Of a DNA stretch of 64,000 nt, positions 44,501 to 53,630 are shown piece by piece. The DNA comes from Neoarius graeffei (Eukaryota; Chordata; Actinopteri; Siluriformes; Ariidae). The stretch lies in NCBI RefSeq assembly GCF_027579695.1, contig NC_083587.1, positions 58,205,738 to 58,269,737 of the forward strand. Reading direction: 5' to 3'. The notes beneath the pieces were generated by a model that was given only the letters and a program-made list of their open reading frames with translations, did not search any database and had not been told where the DNA came from. The translations under genes were made by a program, and so were the position numbers. The first letter of the stretch is position 1, and every line of letters starts with the position of its first letter.

Positions 44501-46491
44501 AAGCAGGGTTGTGACGTGTGAACGCTGCGCAAAATTTACACCGGTTTAAGATATATCGCAACAAAATACATCGGTGCAGCATCAATGCAAATATGTGCCG
44601 TGTGAACACCCCTATAGTTAGAATGAATTACCCACACTGTTGCACAGGATTTGGACTCCTACTGTATATATTTAACAGTTACACCACAAAATTGCATCGT
44701 ATATGAACTGACAGTAGGCTATAAGCCATGCACGACGAGATTGAGTGGAATAACATTCCATCCACATTCACAGAGCATCTTTATTTTTCGCAAGTTTGAT
44801 CAATCAAAGACTTCACAAAACGTCCGACAAAATCACTTCTGCTCAGGCGGACTTCTTAAAACCCCATCAATGGCTGCACGAATTGACTTGAGTCCTGTTT
44901 TTTTTTTGTGTAGAAAGTGCCATATTGCTGACGTGCCAAGGTATAGAATTGCTTTAGACATTTATTCAATTCTTCCTCTAATATTTTAGTTCTGTAATTT
45001 TCTTTGAACCAGTCTTAAAAAAAAAAAATAAATTCTAATTTTAATGCTTAAAGATGAAGAACGTAAACACGAGCAAAATGACAGTCATGATTTGTGAAAA
45101 ATGCTATAATTCTTGAAAAATAACTTTTAAAAAAAGATACGTTCTTACCATTGAATACTTTTTCCATATTTTGTTGCTCATTTTTGTATTTTTGGGGGTT
45201 TTGTTTTCCAGTAGTGTTTTTATTTCGTCCTTGGTTGATTCAGCAACAAACTCTGCCATTTTGTTTCTCTCTACTCATGGAATATGAGCTGATATCCTAG
45301 TAGTAGAGTAGCCAATCAGAGCATGACTGCTCATATCCAGTGAATGTGGATAGAATAATCATATTTATACCACCTTGCAATATTACCTAGGGGCACACAT
45401 TTACACCTGGAGTTTCTGTTACTTGATTTGATAAAGTTTCAGCGTACATAATTACACAAGCCACAAAGCAGGAAAACAGAGAGAGGGGAACCAAAAAAAA
45501 AAAAGCTGGTTGGTGGACATGTAGAGTTGAAAACATCCCGGAATTCACTCACAGAAATGCAATACAGCAATGGAAAAAAAGGCAAGTCAAGTGCACATTA
45601 AAAAAAAAAAAAAAGGGCACCCAAGCATGGCGAAAAGAGCCAATAATACTTACAAATCAATTATTAACCAGTTTAACAACTTGCAAATTATATTCAGCAT
45701 TCATTCTCTCATCGGTCCAAATATCCAGGGCACCTTTCGTTCCACAACACTGCTGCTGCTCTGCACTTTGGCTCAGTTCAGCAAAGTTGCATACGCGCAC
45801 GCAAAAAAAAAAAAAAAAAAACCCCACCCCGCAACCCTAAATACATCCACTTCCTGTAGTCGGGTCAATTCACAATCGAATCACTCTTTCAGTGCAATCA
45901 AACAGCCCTCGAGTTCTCTTGATACTGGAGAGGCCATCTCATTCATCATGTGGATTGTGTTGATTGATCTGTTTGTACCCGAGTGCGACTGCCACGTTCT
46001 CACTTGCTCAAATGGCGTGGACCAAGGTGACGAGAAAAAGAGCAACAGGGTCCAAATCAAAAGGATGACAAGCTGTGTATGAGAGACATGAGAGCACCCT
46101 AATGAAGTCACGTTATACAGGGTGCCCAAAAATCAGGGGCTAACGGGAAAAACGTTGAGCAAACTCATGATACAAAAAACACACCACACACATGATACAG
46201 TGGCTGAGAAAATGGCCATGCCAGAGAGAGAAACTGAACAGGCTTCAGAGAGAGCTTTACCTCCGAAAGTGACTCGAAACCCAAGTGTTACTTCCTCATT
46301 TCTCATGTAGGAGTGCTCTTACCTCCTATCGTGCTCTCCTGATATTCATGGAACTGGCCTTTAACGAAGCGCAACACCAGGCTGGACTTGCCCACTGCAG
46401 ACTCGCCCAAAAGCACCAGTTTGAACTGACAGATTTTGTTGCCGGCTGCGTTCAGCCCGTTAGGTCTTGTAGCACCGCCTCTTCCTGCCAT
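31565..46491 (-). CDS. rab5a: Rab5 small GTPase, five coding exons (rab5a-type)
   Basis: Rab5 is the prenylated GTPase of early endosomes that drives endocytic vesicle fusion through effectors such as EEA1 and rabaptin. Exons at 46491-46323, 43402-43251, 43063-42941, 35347-35254 and 31680-31565 join in frame with GT-AG borders to 654 bp, i.e. 217 residues, the usual Rab5 length. Visible motifs are P-loop GESAVGKS, switch I/II with [25 protein letters not shown] and the C-terminal CCSN prenylation signal. The start [12 protein letters not shown], the block [13 protein letters not shown] and KRALDFQ favour rab5a over rab5b or rab5c, though MAGRGG also resembles Rab5c. Which teleost paralog (aa or ab) is not decided. 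The coding sequence is intact. Confidence 0.93.
31870..33290. repeat. GACTCG/CTCGAGTC-rich repeat split by a MITE
   Basis: Words CTCGAGTCCAGGACTCGTGA and CAGACTCGTGC lie on the left, and CAGACTTGACTTG and GGGGACTCGGACTCAAGG on the right, resembling a common fish ACTTGGACTCG-type repeat. The centre is occupied by the element at 32409-33083. It lies in rab5a coding intron 4. Confidence 0.4.
32409..33083. mobile_element. MITE with TTTTCCACTACC inverted ends
   Basis: The left end GCCGCTTTTCCACTACC and the right end GGTAGTGGAAAAGGGCC are inverted. Subterminal CGGCTGAGTCAGGCTGAG and GCTGAAGCGAGCTGAG words repeat in both directions. It resembles a Harbinger-type fish MITE. The target duplication is not clear. 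Confidence 0.6.
34060..34905. repeat. Intronic block with repeated TGACTTCCGTGAC
   Basis: TGACTTCCGTGAC or one-base variants occur at 34138, 34321, 34508 and 34531. AGCCATTCCAAG at about 34126 and its complement CTTGGAATGGCT at about 34930 are inverted. It may be a diverged transposon. No coding region was found. Confidence 0.35.
35254..35347 (-). CDS. rab5a: rab5a coding exon 4 (ETSAK motif)
   Basis: 94 bp, acceptor TTGCAG|GAT and donor ATCG|GTATGT. It encodes [20 protein letters not shown] then [11 protein letters not shown]. Rab5 proteins I recall have DAQ or EAQ where this has DAE. Confidence 0.95.
35716..37116. repeat. Duplicated intronic repeat unit, copy 1
   Basis: It starts GACCGATGAATTAACC and includes TGTAGCGTTCATCAG, TCAAGCCAGTGCTATTGA and GATTTCTGTCTCCAGACTC, ending TAACAGTTCGCCAC. 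Copy 2 (37165-37576, resuming after 42432) has the same order. A MITE (35928-36903) interrupts copy 1 only, so copy 2 shows the empty site. Confidence 0.75.
35928..36903. mobile_element. MITE with GCCCTGTCCACATGG ends and AAG target duplication
   Basis: A 976-bp insertion beginning GCCCTGTCCACATGGCAAC and ending GTCTTGTGGATGTAGCCC, so the ends are imperfect inverted repeats. AAG flanks both sides, and the neighbouring duplicate reads ACTAAGATTTC uninterrupted, which proves the insertion. Three-base duplication fits PIF/Harbinger-like elements. It contains a (GA)n tract near 36270. Confidence 0.75.
37165..37576. repeat. Duplicated intronic repeat unit, copy 2, left part
   Basis: Parallel to copy 1 from TTAACCAATCAGATTTTGAT to ATGCAAAATCATTTGCC, where the long foldback element begins. 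The remainder (TTTTTTGGTGTCTAGC to TAACGATTCGCCAC) resumes at 42437 and ends at about 42500. Confidence 0.75.
38428..38502. repeat. (TA)n microsatellite
   Basis: About 37 TA dinucleotides, continued as a shorter (TA)n after the Tc1-like element at 40051-40072. The transposon therefore landed inside a TA tract, matching the TA target of Tc1 elements. Confidence 0.95.
38509..40050 (-). mobile_element. Tc1/mariner-like transposon inside a (TA)n tract
   Basis: About 1.54 kb with terminal inverted repeats CTGTGTGCACAATTATTAGG at both ends. It contains a degenerate minus-strand transposase. It is nested in the foldback element within a rab5a intron. Confidence 0.88.
38824..39833 (-). pseudogene. 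Tc1-like transposase, inactivated
   Basis: It starts [17 protein letters not shown] at 39833, an N-terminal helix-turn-helix region. It is interrupted by a TAG within about 32 codons and by later frameshifts. The first catalytic Asp is in [12 protein letters not shown]. The second site reads MQNNAPSH where functional Tc1 enzymes have QDNAPSH, so Asp is replaced by Asn. The Glu lies in [11 protein letters not shown]. Stops and a lost catalytic residue mean it is dead. Confidence 0.85.
40146..41195 (+). mobile_element. PIF/Harbinger-like element with TTA target duplication
   Basis: A 1050-bp element. Ends are GGGCGTATTCACACC and the complement GGGCGTATTCAGACC, flanked by TTA at 40143-40145 and 41196-41198. 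Subterminal repeats GGTCCGGACCAAA occur many times in both directions near the left end. It encodes a Myb-like protein but no transposase, as in a partly deleted Harbinger. Confidence 0.88.
40374..40829 (+). CDS. Myb/SANT-like DNA-binding protein of a Harbinger element
   Basis: A 151-codon frame. Residues about 45-125 form a trihelix/Myb-SANT-like domain: [40 protein letters not shown] and [18 protein letters not shown]/Harbinger transposons usually encode such a protein, which helps the transposase reach the nucleus and bind the ends. After KKKFIY (about 40769) the family-like sequence appears to continue in the +1 frame, with [19 protein letters not shown] to a stop near 40921, so the last 20 residues of this frame probably follow a frameshift. 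M at 40503 is an alternative start. Confidence 0.7.
   Translation: MYLGSFRRLSSIMGNSLDTPPQSANTVSVVKGRSVTSGRRVQKMSRGQTWAEEEMRTLVDIWADVHISELLERTHKNADVFAVFSEKMEKGFTRSPEQCRLKVKKLRQTYIKIRDILSKSGGTSDAKKKFIYCMKSQNCHNMMCAHQRYPP
42941..43063 (-). CDS. rab5a: rab5a coding exon 3 (NKAD motif)
   Basis: 123 bp, acceptor TTTCAG|GAA and donor CAG|GTTTGA. It encodes [35 protein letters not shown] and RALDFQ. The intron before it is only 187 bp. The intron after it, 7.6 kb, is packed with transposons. Confidence 0.95.
43251..43402 (-). CDS. rab5a: rab5a coding exon 2 (switch regions)
   Basis: 152 bp, acceptor CAG|CG and donor GAA|GTGAGT. It encodes [19 protein letters not shown] and [19 protein letters not shown], followed by [13 protein letters not shown]. 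The AG/GT borders keep the frame with both neighbours. Confidence 0.95.
43822..44613. mobile_element. MITE with AGGGGTGTTCACACGGCA ends
   Basis: A 792-bp element. Terminal inverted repeats AGGGGTGTTCACACGGCA are perfect over 18 bp, with ATA flanks on both sides (43819-43821 and 44614-44616). Internal words ACCGGTGTAGC, TACACCGGTTTAAG and TGCACCGGTGC repeat. It has no transposase. The 3-bp duplication suggests a Harbinger-like origin. It lies in the intron before rab5a coding exon 2. Confidence 0.85.
44720..45390. mobile_element. Element X, copy 1 (CCACATTCACTGGA ends)
   Basis: Contains GAGTGGAATAAC, CATCCACATTCAC, AAACGTCCGACAAAATCA, TCATGATTTGTGAAAAATGC, TAATTCTTGAAAAATAAC and CTACTCATGGAATATGAGCT, closing with CCAGTGAATGTGGATAGAAT. 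The same order recurs at 53364-57085 (inverted) and 58430-60890. This is the least interrupted copy and serves as reference. The class is unknown to me, although copy 3 holds a Crypton-like coding piece. Confidence 0.65.
46323..46491 (-). CDS. rab5a: rab5a coding exon 1 (start codon, P-loop)
   Basis: 169 bp from the ATG to G|GTAAGA. It encodes [19 protein letters not shown], then [20 protein letters not shown] with the nucleotide-binding P-loop, and [11 protein letters not shown] before switch I. The exon continues upstream as 5' UTR to 46541, after a TTTTTTTCAG acceptor. Confidence 0.95.
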
Positions 46492-46541
46492 GACCTAGTC
46501 ACCAGTCTCCTGTTATGGACTTGAGTTGGAACTGTTCAACT
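46492..46541 (-). other. rab5a: 5' UTR part of the rab5a start exon
   Basis: Fifty bases between the TTTTTTTCAG acceptor at 46542-46544 and the ATG at 46491. RAB5A genes are known to have a non-coding first exon, so an acceptor here is expected. Confidence 0.7.
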
Positions 46542-47372
46542 CTGAAAAAAAGGAGGAGTAGGGGGGAAAGTGCACTTCATCATCATAGTGGTGTCACAGG
46601 ATCAATAACTTACCACGACATGTTTACAGGATCGCTAGTCATTTTTATTGACATGAATTTTGTCTCACAATGCTGCTTCCATCATGATGCACTTAAGTGC
46701 CTCTGTTCCTGCAGAATTTAATTTATAAATCATGATGTGATACATTAATCACCTCTCTTTTTAAAGAATATTACAAGTATATGACTCATTGCTACTCACA
46801 GAACACCTGTCCAAACCTGTATTCGCTCCGACTGTTGTTTTCTCTCCTTCCCCTAGTTAAATATTAGATTACTGTACACTAAAGCTAACGCTCACACATT
46901 CAGCTTGGCGACTAAAAGGATCGTTGGATCAGTACCGACTGGGTCAGGATCAGGTGCATACCTGACTTACCTAATAATCAGGCATTCCTGCTACACTTTG
47001 GGTATTGCGTAATTAAGTACCTGCTAACAATCAATCCTAGAGAAACCATAATCAAACTGCTTGAGCAATGCGTTATTGATTAATTGCAGCTTGAAAATGA
47101 CCCTTGTAAAATTAAAACGCGGCCTGACCAAAATGTGACGATATACGTAATGTCTGCAAACTTCCACACACCAGATACTTCACTTGGGTTCAGTTTTGGC
47201 AACTTCGTGACTCTGTTGCTAGTTTCGGTGACTTTTAGATCCCTTTAGAAACTTGCTGGCTAAGTTGGCAACACTACAGCCCAAAAAAAAAAAAAAAAAA
47301 GTTACAGGTGCATGTGATGGTTGCTTCAGCAACACGTTAGTACCTTTTAGTGACTATTTAAAATAAATTGGC

Positions 47373-47394
47373 GGGGGGGGGGGGGGGGGGGGGG
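47373..47394. repeat. 22-base G homopolymer
   Basis: An uninterrupted run of 22 G on the plus strand (C on the rab5a transcript strand). It can form G-quadruplex structures and is prone to assembly error. Confidence 0.9.
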
Positions 47395-47683
47395 ACCCTT
47401 GCAGCAAATCTAGCAACTTTTTTGAGGAGACATGAGTGACTGTCCTGCACTTGATTTATCCCAATACCCAAATCACTAAATCAACCACCAGTTGCCACAG
47501 CCCCCCTGCGCCCAGCCACCACTTTGTCCAACCTATATATTTATTTACTCTCCATTTTAAACTCTTCATGACAACATTTACAGTAATAAAGCAACTCATT
47601 CCATCCGTAACCACGTCCTTTGTCTATCGCCTGATTGCTCACTACCACAGCTTCATTTTGTCTACATTCTAGACAAAACTCAT

Positions 47684-47692
<9 letters not shown>

Positions 47693-47751
<59 letters not shown>
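47693..47751. repeat. (TA)n microsatellite
   Basis: About 29 TA dinucleotides in the presumed first rab5a intron. Confidence 0.95.
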
Positions 47752-47754
<3 letters not shown>

Positions 47755-48915
47755 CCATTCTGTGAATCGGTCACCGGTCCACAACCCAACAATTTCTTTA
47801 TAGAAAGTTAATCAATCATTTTCGATACCAAGAACACACTCCTGTCGTAATCTGCTCTATTCTTAGTGTCTTCAATCCATCCTCCTCCCTCACATACCAC
47901 ATTCTGATATGTAAATAACCATGACGTCGTAATTAATATGCAAATTAGTTCACGACGCCATTTGGGGACTTCGAGGAGTGTATTGAGTTTTAGCTTTAGA
48001 GAAGATTTAAACAACACTACTCAAGTTATTTAATTTTAGGTACATTAAATATCAAACTACCATGCATGACGTTTTCATTGTGACGTAACAGCTATTGAAA
48101 GTACACGGAAATACACGTATTTAGCTATAAACACCACCACTACACTCTTTCCTGGGTTTTTATAACGGTGTAAAAGCACATGGACTTTAGTTAAATCACT
48201 CGTTGCAGGTTTATGATGAAACACTGGTATGAGATTAGGTAACCAATAAAACGCACACGCGCGCTGTGACTGTCCCTCATTAATATAACGTGATTAGGTA
48301 GCTTTAATAATAATAAATTAAAAGTTTATATATGTATAAAGACGAAACAGATAATGGGTGAAGGTTTAGTCCCATTCTGGAGAGTCCAAGGTGTTAGCTC
48401 GCCCTTGTTTTCCTCAGGGCGGCATTTGTTTTGACTGTCATCATCACAGAGACTGACTAGCATGCTAGCTAGCTAGTCGACAAAAAAAATAAAAAATATT
48501 ATCCATACATACATACGTATTGCACGTTATATTATTTATAATATAGATTTCAAACAAACCGAGAATATCTAGTGTGTAACCTCGGCTAGGTAGGAAATAC
48601 GAGTTAGCATCAGTGCTAGCTGCGTAAGCTTCTTGACGAGAAATATGGCCGATATTCCAAACTACGATATCACTTTTGCTGCTAAAAAAATACATAATAA
48701 ATTTAAGTCACTTGCGTCTAAAGGCCAGCTAATGCGCTGGAAAGTTAAATTGGACGTAAGGCGAGAAAATACGCGACAGGCCTCGAATTTTTTAGGCGAC
48801 GACATGCTAACAATGCTAATAATGCTAACAAGGCTAACTAGCCACCGGCTAGTTAAAAAGCGAAAAGCTCCGTGATGAAGCTAACAAATGACACCACAGA
48901 CACACAAGAGCTCAC

Positions 48916-49100
48916 CGCATGAAGTACCTGCTTTCCGAGTTTAACCAAACAAAACAGCAGAAGCGTGTTTCAGCGGCGCTTCACGATCAAATTAAAGAGA
49001 AAAGCTGAAAACAAGAGTTAAATTCCTTCCTCGTTTTTTTTTTTTTTTCTTCTTTTTGCGCAACTTCCCCCGCAGTTCTGCCTGACAGATCGGGTGACTA
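48916..49100 (-). promoter_or_regulatory. rab5a: Candidate rab5a non-coding exon 1 and promoter
   Basis: A minus-strand stretch with CpGs ends in two usable donors: AAGCAG|GTACTTC near 48933 and ATGCG|GTGAGC at 48916/48915. Just upstream lies TGACGTAG (49115-49122), a CRE-like site, and a purine tract. Position, CpG content and donors fit a first exon, but the transcription start is not determinable by eye. Confidence 0.4.
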
Positions 49101-49261
49101 GAACTGACATGCGATGACGTAGTCAAGCCAGAGAACGAATCAGAACCCAGATTATCGGCTTTTATTTTTATGATTGGTTAATAACTTTTTAAACCCGCCC
49201 ATTAGATAATAATAGATAATACAATACACATTATACTCACTGTACAATCACAGCTTGCTGA

Positions 49262-49360
49262 AGATACACTACATTACATTACTTGGCCAAAAGTTTGTGG
49301 ACACCTGGCTATCACACCCAAAGTGTTAAAAGCACACAACTGTTCAGAATGTCTTTGTAC
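49262..49360. mobile_element. Solitary end of a Tc1/mariner-like element
   Basis: ACTTGGCCAAAAGTTTGTGG and ACACCTGGCTATCACACCC match the terminal region of the Tc1-like family whose coding remnant is at 18637. AGCACACAACTGTTCAGAAT and GTCTTTGTA follow directly, so the interior is deleted. Confidence 0.5.
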
Positions 49361-49478
49361 GTAGAGACTTAACGATTTCCCTTCCTGCATCCACAGTATG
49401 GAACGCCGATTGGATCATAATACCGAATTCTTCACAGAATGAACATGTCGAATTTGAAAATGCCCTGTTAACACGTGT

Positions 49479-50286
49479 CTCACTGGGCTGCGACAAATTG
49501 CGATCATCATTCGTGAGAGAGTTTCGAAAGTGTCTTGAAACATTCGCGGGGCTTCTCAATTTCCTCGCAAAGTGTCGCTCCTTCGTCGCTGAAATTTTGA
49601 ACATGTTCAAAAAATTAGTGCGACAAAATTTCTCTCAAAATAGACGCAAATGGGCATGGTGGCGTAGTGGTTAGTGCTGTCGCCTCACAGCAAGAAGGTC
49701 CGGGTTCGAGCCCTGTGGCCGACGAGGGCCTTTCTGTGTGGAGTTTGCATGTTTTCCATGGGTTTCCCCCACAGTCCAAAGACATGCAGGTTAGGTTAAC
49801 TGGTGACTCTAAATTGACCGTAGGTGTGAATGTGAGTGTGAATGGTTGTCTGTGTCTATGTGTCAGCCCTGTGATGACCTGGCGACTTGTCCAGGGTGTA
49901 CCCCACCTTTCGCCCGTAGTCAGCTGGGATGGGCTCCAGCTTGCCTGCGACCTTGTAGAACAGGATAAAGTGGCTAGAGATATTGAGATGAGATGAGATG
50001 AGATGAGATGAGATGAGATGAGATGAGATAGCCGCAAACGCATCGCTGGTGTCGCAAAGCCGTCGCGAACCCTTCTCGAGTCAGTTTCTGTGAGACAGGA
50101 AGTGCGAGTTCTTCAGGCAGTATTTCACTGGGCTGCAACAGCCTGCGACTAGCTGGAGACACAACAATTACGATAAAATATGTGAATATCAATTCAGTGA
50201 GATTCCAAGTGAAAATTGTCGCTAATTCGCATATTTTATCGCAATTGTGTCTCCAACTAGTCACAGGCTGTCGCAGCCCAGTGAGA
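49479..50286. mobile_element. MITE with GTGTCTCACTGGGCTGCGAC ends, SINE inserted
   Basis: The left end at 49479 and the right end (inverse complement ending at about 50286) share GTGTCTCACTGGGCTGCGAC. An internal inverted copy of the same end at 50127 gives a hairpin at the right. A SINE (49651-50029) lies inside. The target duplication is not resolved. Confidence 0.65.
49651..50029 (+). mobile_element. Mermaid-like SINE with long (GATGA)n tail
   Basis: Plus strand, from TGGGCATGGTGGCGTAGTGG to eight GATGA units. Near-identical direct repeats AGACGCAAA and AGCCGCAAA flank it. A short internal deletion after GCATGTTTTCC removes the CCCGTGTCCGCG segment. Confidence 0.9.
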
Positions 50287-50288
50287 CA
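50128..50288. repeat. 160-bp hairpin at the right end of the MITE
   Basis: CACTGGGCTGCAACAGCCTG and GGAGACACAACAATTACG on the left are inverse to CGCAATTGTGTCTCC and CAGGCTGTCGCAGCCCAGTG on the right. It is a stem of about 65 bp with a short loop, probably from inverted duplication of the element end. Confidence 0.75.
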
Positions 50289-50795
50289 CTAACCTAATTC
50301 TGTACATCTTAAGACATTTGGACCATTAAGACTTCCATGCTACTGGTTGGCATCAACATACTGTACCCATGCTTTTTTGACATAGGGCTCTGTTGGGCTG
50401 TACGTTTGCCAATGTTGTGATCATGTACGCTCTTATTCTTGCATGTGTCGCTGAGATCGAGATCCTGACCTCTTCTGCTCCTCGGACCTGCCTGATCCAT
50501 CCTGATGCCCTACGTCTGGTTGGAGTCTCATCACATCACTCCTGTAGAGGACGGCCCCATATGAACAGTTGAAAGTCACACTTGGAAGATGCTCTGGACA
50601 CTTACAGTAATGCTTTTATGGCTGAGGATGACAGTTGACTTGCTAACTTTCGGACTGCAGTTGTCATGAACAGTTTTGCACTCAAGTTTCCATCAATGAA
50701 GAGTTTATAACATCAACGAAACTGACTTCATGTTAAAACTGTTAATGTTATAGTCATGTTGTCTGTTATCACCCAAATGAGGATGGGTTCCCTTT

Positions 50796-50990
50796 TGAGT
50801 CTGGTTCCTCTAGAGGTTTCTTTCTCATGTCATCTGAGGGAGTTTTTCCTTGCCACCATCGCCACAGGTTTGCTCATTGGGGATAGATTAGGGATAAAAT
50901 TAGCTCATATTTTAAGTCGTTCACATTCTGTAAAGCTGCTTTGCAACAATGTCTATTGTTAAAAGCACTATACAAATAAACTTGACTATG
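50796..50990 (+). mobile_element. Non-LTR element 3' end (CTTGACT tail)
   Basis: Same 3' region as 22391-22592: TCTGAGGGAGTTTTTCCTTG, GATAGATTAGGGATAAAATT, GCACTATACAAATAAACTTG. It preserves no coding sequence. Confidence 0.7.
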
Positions 50991-51145
50991 TAATCGTGAT
51001 GTAGGATTTCTGACAGTCCATTTGTATGCAGTGGTTCAAGCTGTGTGGGTAATTTTGAATGTTACTATTATTACTTGAGTTCAGACAAAACTTAGCCAGA
51101 CACACGAAAAAATAGGTACCCTATGGGTACCGTACATGTGGCTAC

Positions 51146-51505
51146 TATCCATCCATCCATTACCTGTAGCTGCTTATCCTGTCCTACAGGGTCGCAGGCA
51201 AGCTGGAGCCTATCCCAGCTGACTATGGGCGAGAGGCGGGGTAGACCCTGGACACATAGCCAGGTAATTGCAGGGCTGACACAGACAATCAACCATTCAC
51301 ACTCACATTCACATCTACGGTCAATTAAGAACCACCAATTAACCTAACTTGCATGTCTTTGGACTGTGGGGGAAAACGGAGCACCCGAAGGAAACCCACG
51401 CAGACACGGGGAGAACATGCAAACTCCACACAGAAAGGCCCTCACCGGCCGCGAACCCAGGACCTTCTTGCTGTGAGGCGACAGCTAACCACTACACTAC
51501 CATGG
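51146..51505 (-). mobile_element. Mermaid-like SINE with CATCC tail
   Basis: Minus-strand copy with a (CATC)n tail. It is flanked by CATGTGGCTAC and CATGTGGTTGC, an 11-bp target duplication with two differences. Confidence 0.88.
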
Positions 51506-51558
51506 CATGTGGTTGCTGCTTATAAATAAAATAGTTTTCTGATCCCATGTCCATACAG

Positions 51559-51605
<47 letters not shown>

Positions 51606-51607
<2 letters not shown>

Positions 51608-51965
51608 TCTCATTATCTCTAGCCGCTTTATCCTTCTACAGGGTCGCAGGCAAGCTGGAGCCTATCCCAGCTGACTATGGGTGAAAGGCGGGGTACACCC
51701 TGGACAAGTCACCAGGTCATCACAGGGCTGACACATAGACACAGACAACCATTCACACCCACATTCACACCTACAGTCAATTTAGAGTCACCAGTTAACC
51801 TAACCTGCATGTCTTTGGACTGTAGGGGAAACCGGAGCACCCGGAGGAAACCCACGCGGACACGGGGAGAACATGCAAGCTCCACACAGAAAGGCCCTCG
51901 TCGGCCCCGGGGCTCGAACCCAGGACCTTCTTGCTGTGAGGCAACAGTGCTAACCACTACACCAC

Positions 51966-51970
<5 letters not shown>
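51606..51970 (-). mobile_element. Mermaid-like SINE in (TA)n, duplicated copy 1
   Basis: Minus-strand copy whose head end GCACAGTGGTGTAGTGG abuts (TA)n directly, lacking the GGGCGGC start. It shares several rare variants with the next copy (GCATGCAAGCTCC, GAGGCAACAGTGCTAACC). Confidence 0.92.
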
Positions 51971-52006
<36 letters not shown>

Positions 52007-52008
<2 letters not shown>

Positions 52009-52361
52009 TTATCTCTAGCCGCTTTATCCTTCTACAGGGTCGCAGGCAAGCTGGAGCCTATCCCAGCTGACTACGGGCGAAAGGCGGGGTACACCCTGGA
52101 CAAGTCACCAGGTCATCACAGGGCTGACACATAGACACAGACAACCATTCACACTCACATTCACACCTACGGTCAATTTAGAGTCACCAGTTAACCTAAC
52201 CTGCATGTCTTTGGACTGTGGGGGAAACCGGAGCACCCGGAGGAAACCCACGCGGACACGGGGAGAACATGCAAGCTCCACACAGAAAGGCCCTCGTCGG
52301 CCCCGGGGCTCGAACCCAGGACCTTCTTGCTGTGAGGCAACAGTGCTAACCACTACACCAC

Positions 52362-52366
<5 letters not shown>
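52007..52366 (-). mobile_element. Mermaid-like SINE in (TA)n, duplicated copy 2
   Basis: Nearly identical to the preceding copy, including the same rare variants and the same truncated head against (TA)n. The two most likely arose by tandem duplication of one SINE plus (TA)n. Confidence 0.92.
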
Positions 52367-52422
<56 letters not shown>

Positions 52423-52700
52423 TCTATGAGGCAGTAGCCACAAAAATGAAGTGTAAACCAAAAATGAACAATTTAAAAATCACAGAAGTAAAATATACAA
52501 AGTGTCTGTACTTTATATTATTCTACTCTTTCCTCTTACAGTTTTCGAAAATGAAACCTCCGAATTGAGGCTGACATACACACGCTGTCGCCATGACCCA
52601 AACTCTTATTTCCCAGAAAAGGCCCAGCGCTAGAACTCAGTGGTTTCAATACTCTTTTCGACAACTTCCTGTAACAACTCGGAAGTGCGTCATATCTACG

Positions 52701-52858
52701 GTGATGCAAGTGGTTAGCACAGCAAGAAGGTTCTGGGTTTGAACCCAGCGGCCGGCGAGGGCCTTTCTGTGTGGAGTTTGCATGTTCTCCTCTGTGTGGG
52801 TTTCCTCTGGATGCTCGGGTTTCCCCCACAGTCCAAAGACATGCAGTTAAGTTAACGT
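52701..52858 (+). mobile_element. Partial Mermaid-like SINE head
   Basis: Plus strand from GATGCAAGTGGTTAGCACAG through CCAAAGACATGCAGTTAAGT, then it stops abruptly at a second SINE family. The 3' half is missing. Confidence 0.75.
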
Positions 52859-53052
52859 GGGGCGGCCTTGGGCTGAAGTGCCCTTGAGCAAGGTACCGAA
52901 CTCCTGACTGCTCCCTGGGCGCTGTAACGTGGCTGCCCACTGCTCTGGGTGTGTGTGCGTGTGTTCACTGCTTCAGATGGGTTAAATGCAGAGGATGAAT
53001 CTCACTGTGCTTGAAGTGTGCATGTGACAAATAAAGGTTTCTTCTTTCTTCT
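52859..53052 (+). mobile_element. tRNA-derived SINE, second family, 3' part
   Basis: GGGGCGGCCTTGGGCTGAAG lacks most of the B-box region. The body GTGCCCTTGAGCAAGG, GGCTGCCCACTGCTC, GATGGGTTAAATGCAGAGGA and the tail AAATAAAGGTTTCTTC follow. It is related to the SINE at 6083 but has the longer TTAAATGCAGAGG body. Confidence 0.75.
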
Positions 53053-53630
53053 TCTACATCACACACTGGCCGAAGAATGCGAGGAAAGGAGGACAACCTG
53101 GAGTATGTTTTAAAATACAAACGCACTTTCCCTCGGTAATAAGCATAAACATGTCTGAAAGCGATTTCTTTAGTCAAGTCAATTTATTTCAAATGGTGAA
53201 CCAAATTGTATACACGCACCGGTCATTTTAATAGGAACACGTGTATGCGCATGCACAGTGTGCAATTGTTACACTCATTCTTACCGGTACATCCTTACAA
53301 CACGATGACATAATGGCTACAGCCTCTATGTGAGGCAGTAGCCACAAAAAACCTAAAGAAGAAGAAGGAGAAAATGGTGGAGCGTGTTGCTGAACCAACC
53401 GAGGACAAAATAAAAACTCTCCTTGAAAACAAAACCCCCAAAAATACAAAAAAGCAACAAAAGATGGAAATAAAGTATTTGATGGGAAAAACGTATCTTT
53501 TTTATTTTTCAAGAATTAGAACTGTCTCCTTATTGTGGTGGATGGGTTTGTGTGCTTGAATGATCCTAGGAGCTATGTTGTCGGGGGCATTACGCCCCTG
53601 TTAGGGTCTCCCAAGGCAGACAGATCCTAG

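Larger units (their letters stand above)
51105..53355. mobile_element. GTGGCTACTGC repeat, copy B, expanded by SINE insertions
   Basis: Begins AATAGGTACCCTATGGGTAC and CATGTGGCTAC. It continues after a SINE with TTATAAATAAAATAGTTTTC, then (TA)n with two SINEs, then GAGGCAGTAGCCACAAAAAT (52425), CTGACATACACACGCTGTCG, and GAGGCAGTAGCCAC again at 53331. The order matches copy A. Confidence 0.6.

Noticed and set aside
48633-48875. 80-codon plus-strand frame MTRNMADIPNYDI... near the rab5a promoter
   Set aside because: The second half is a GCTAACAATGCTAA-type simple repeat and no domain is seen. A divergent host exon is possible but unsupported.
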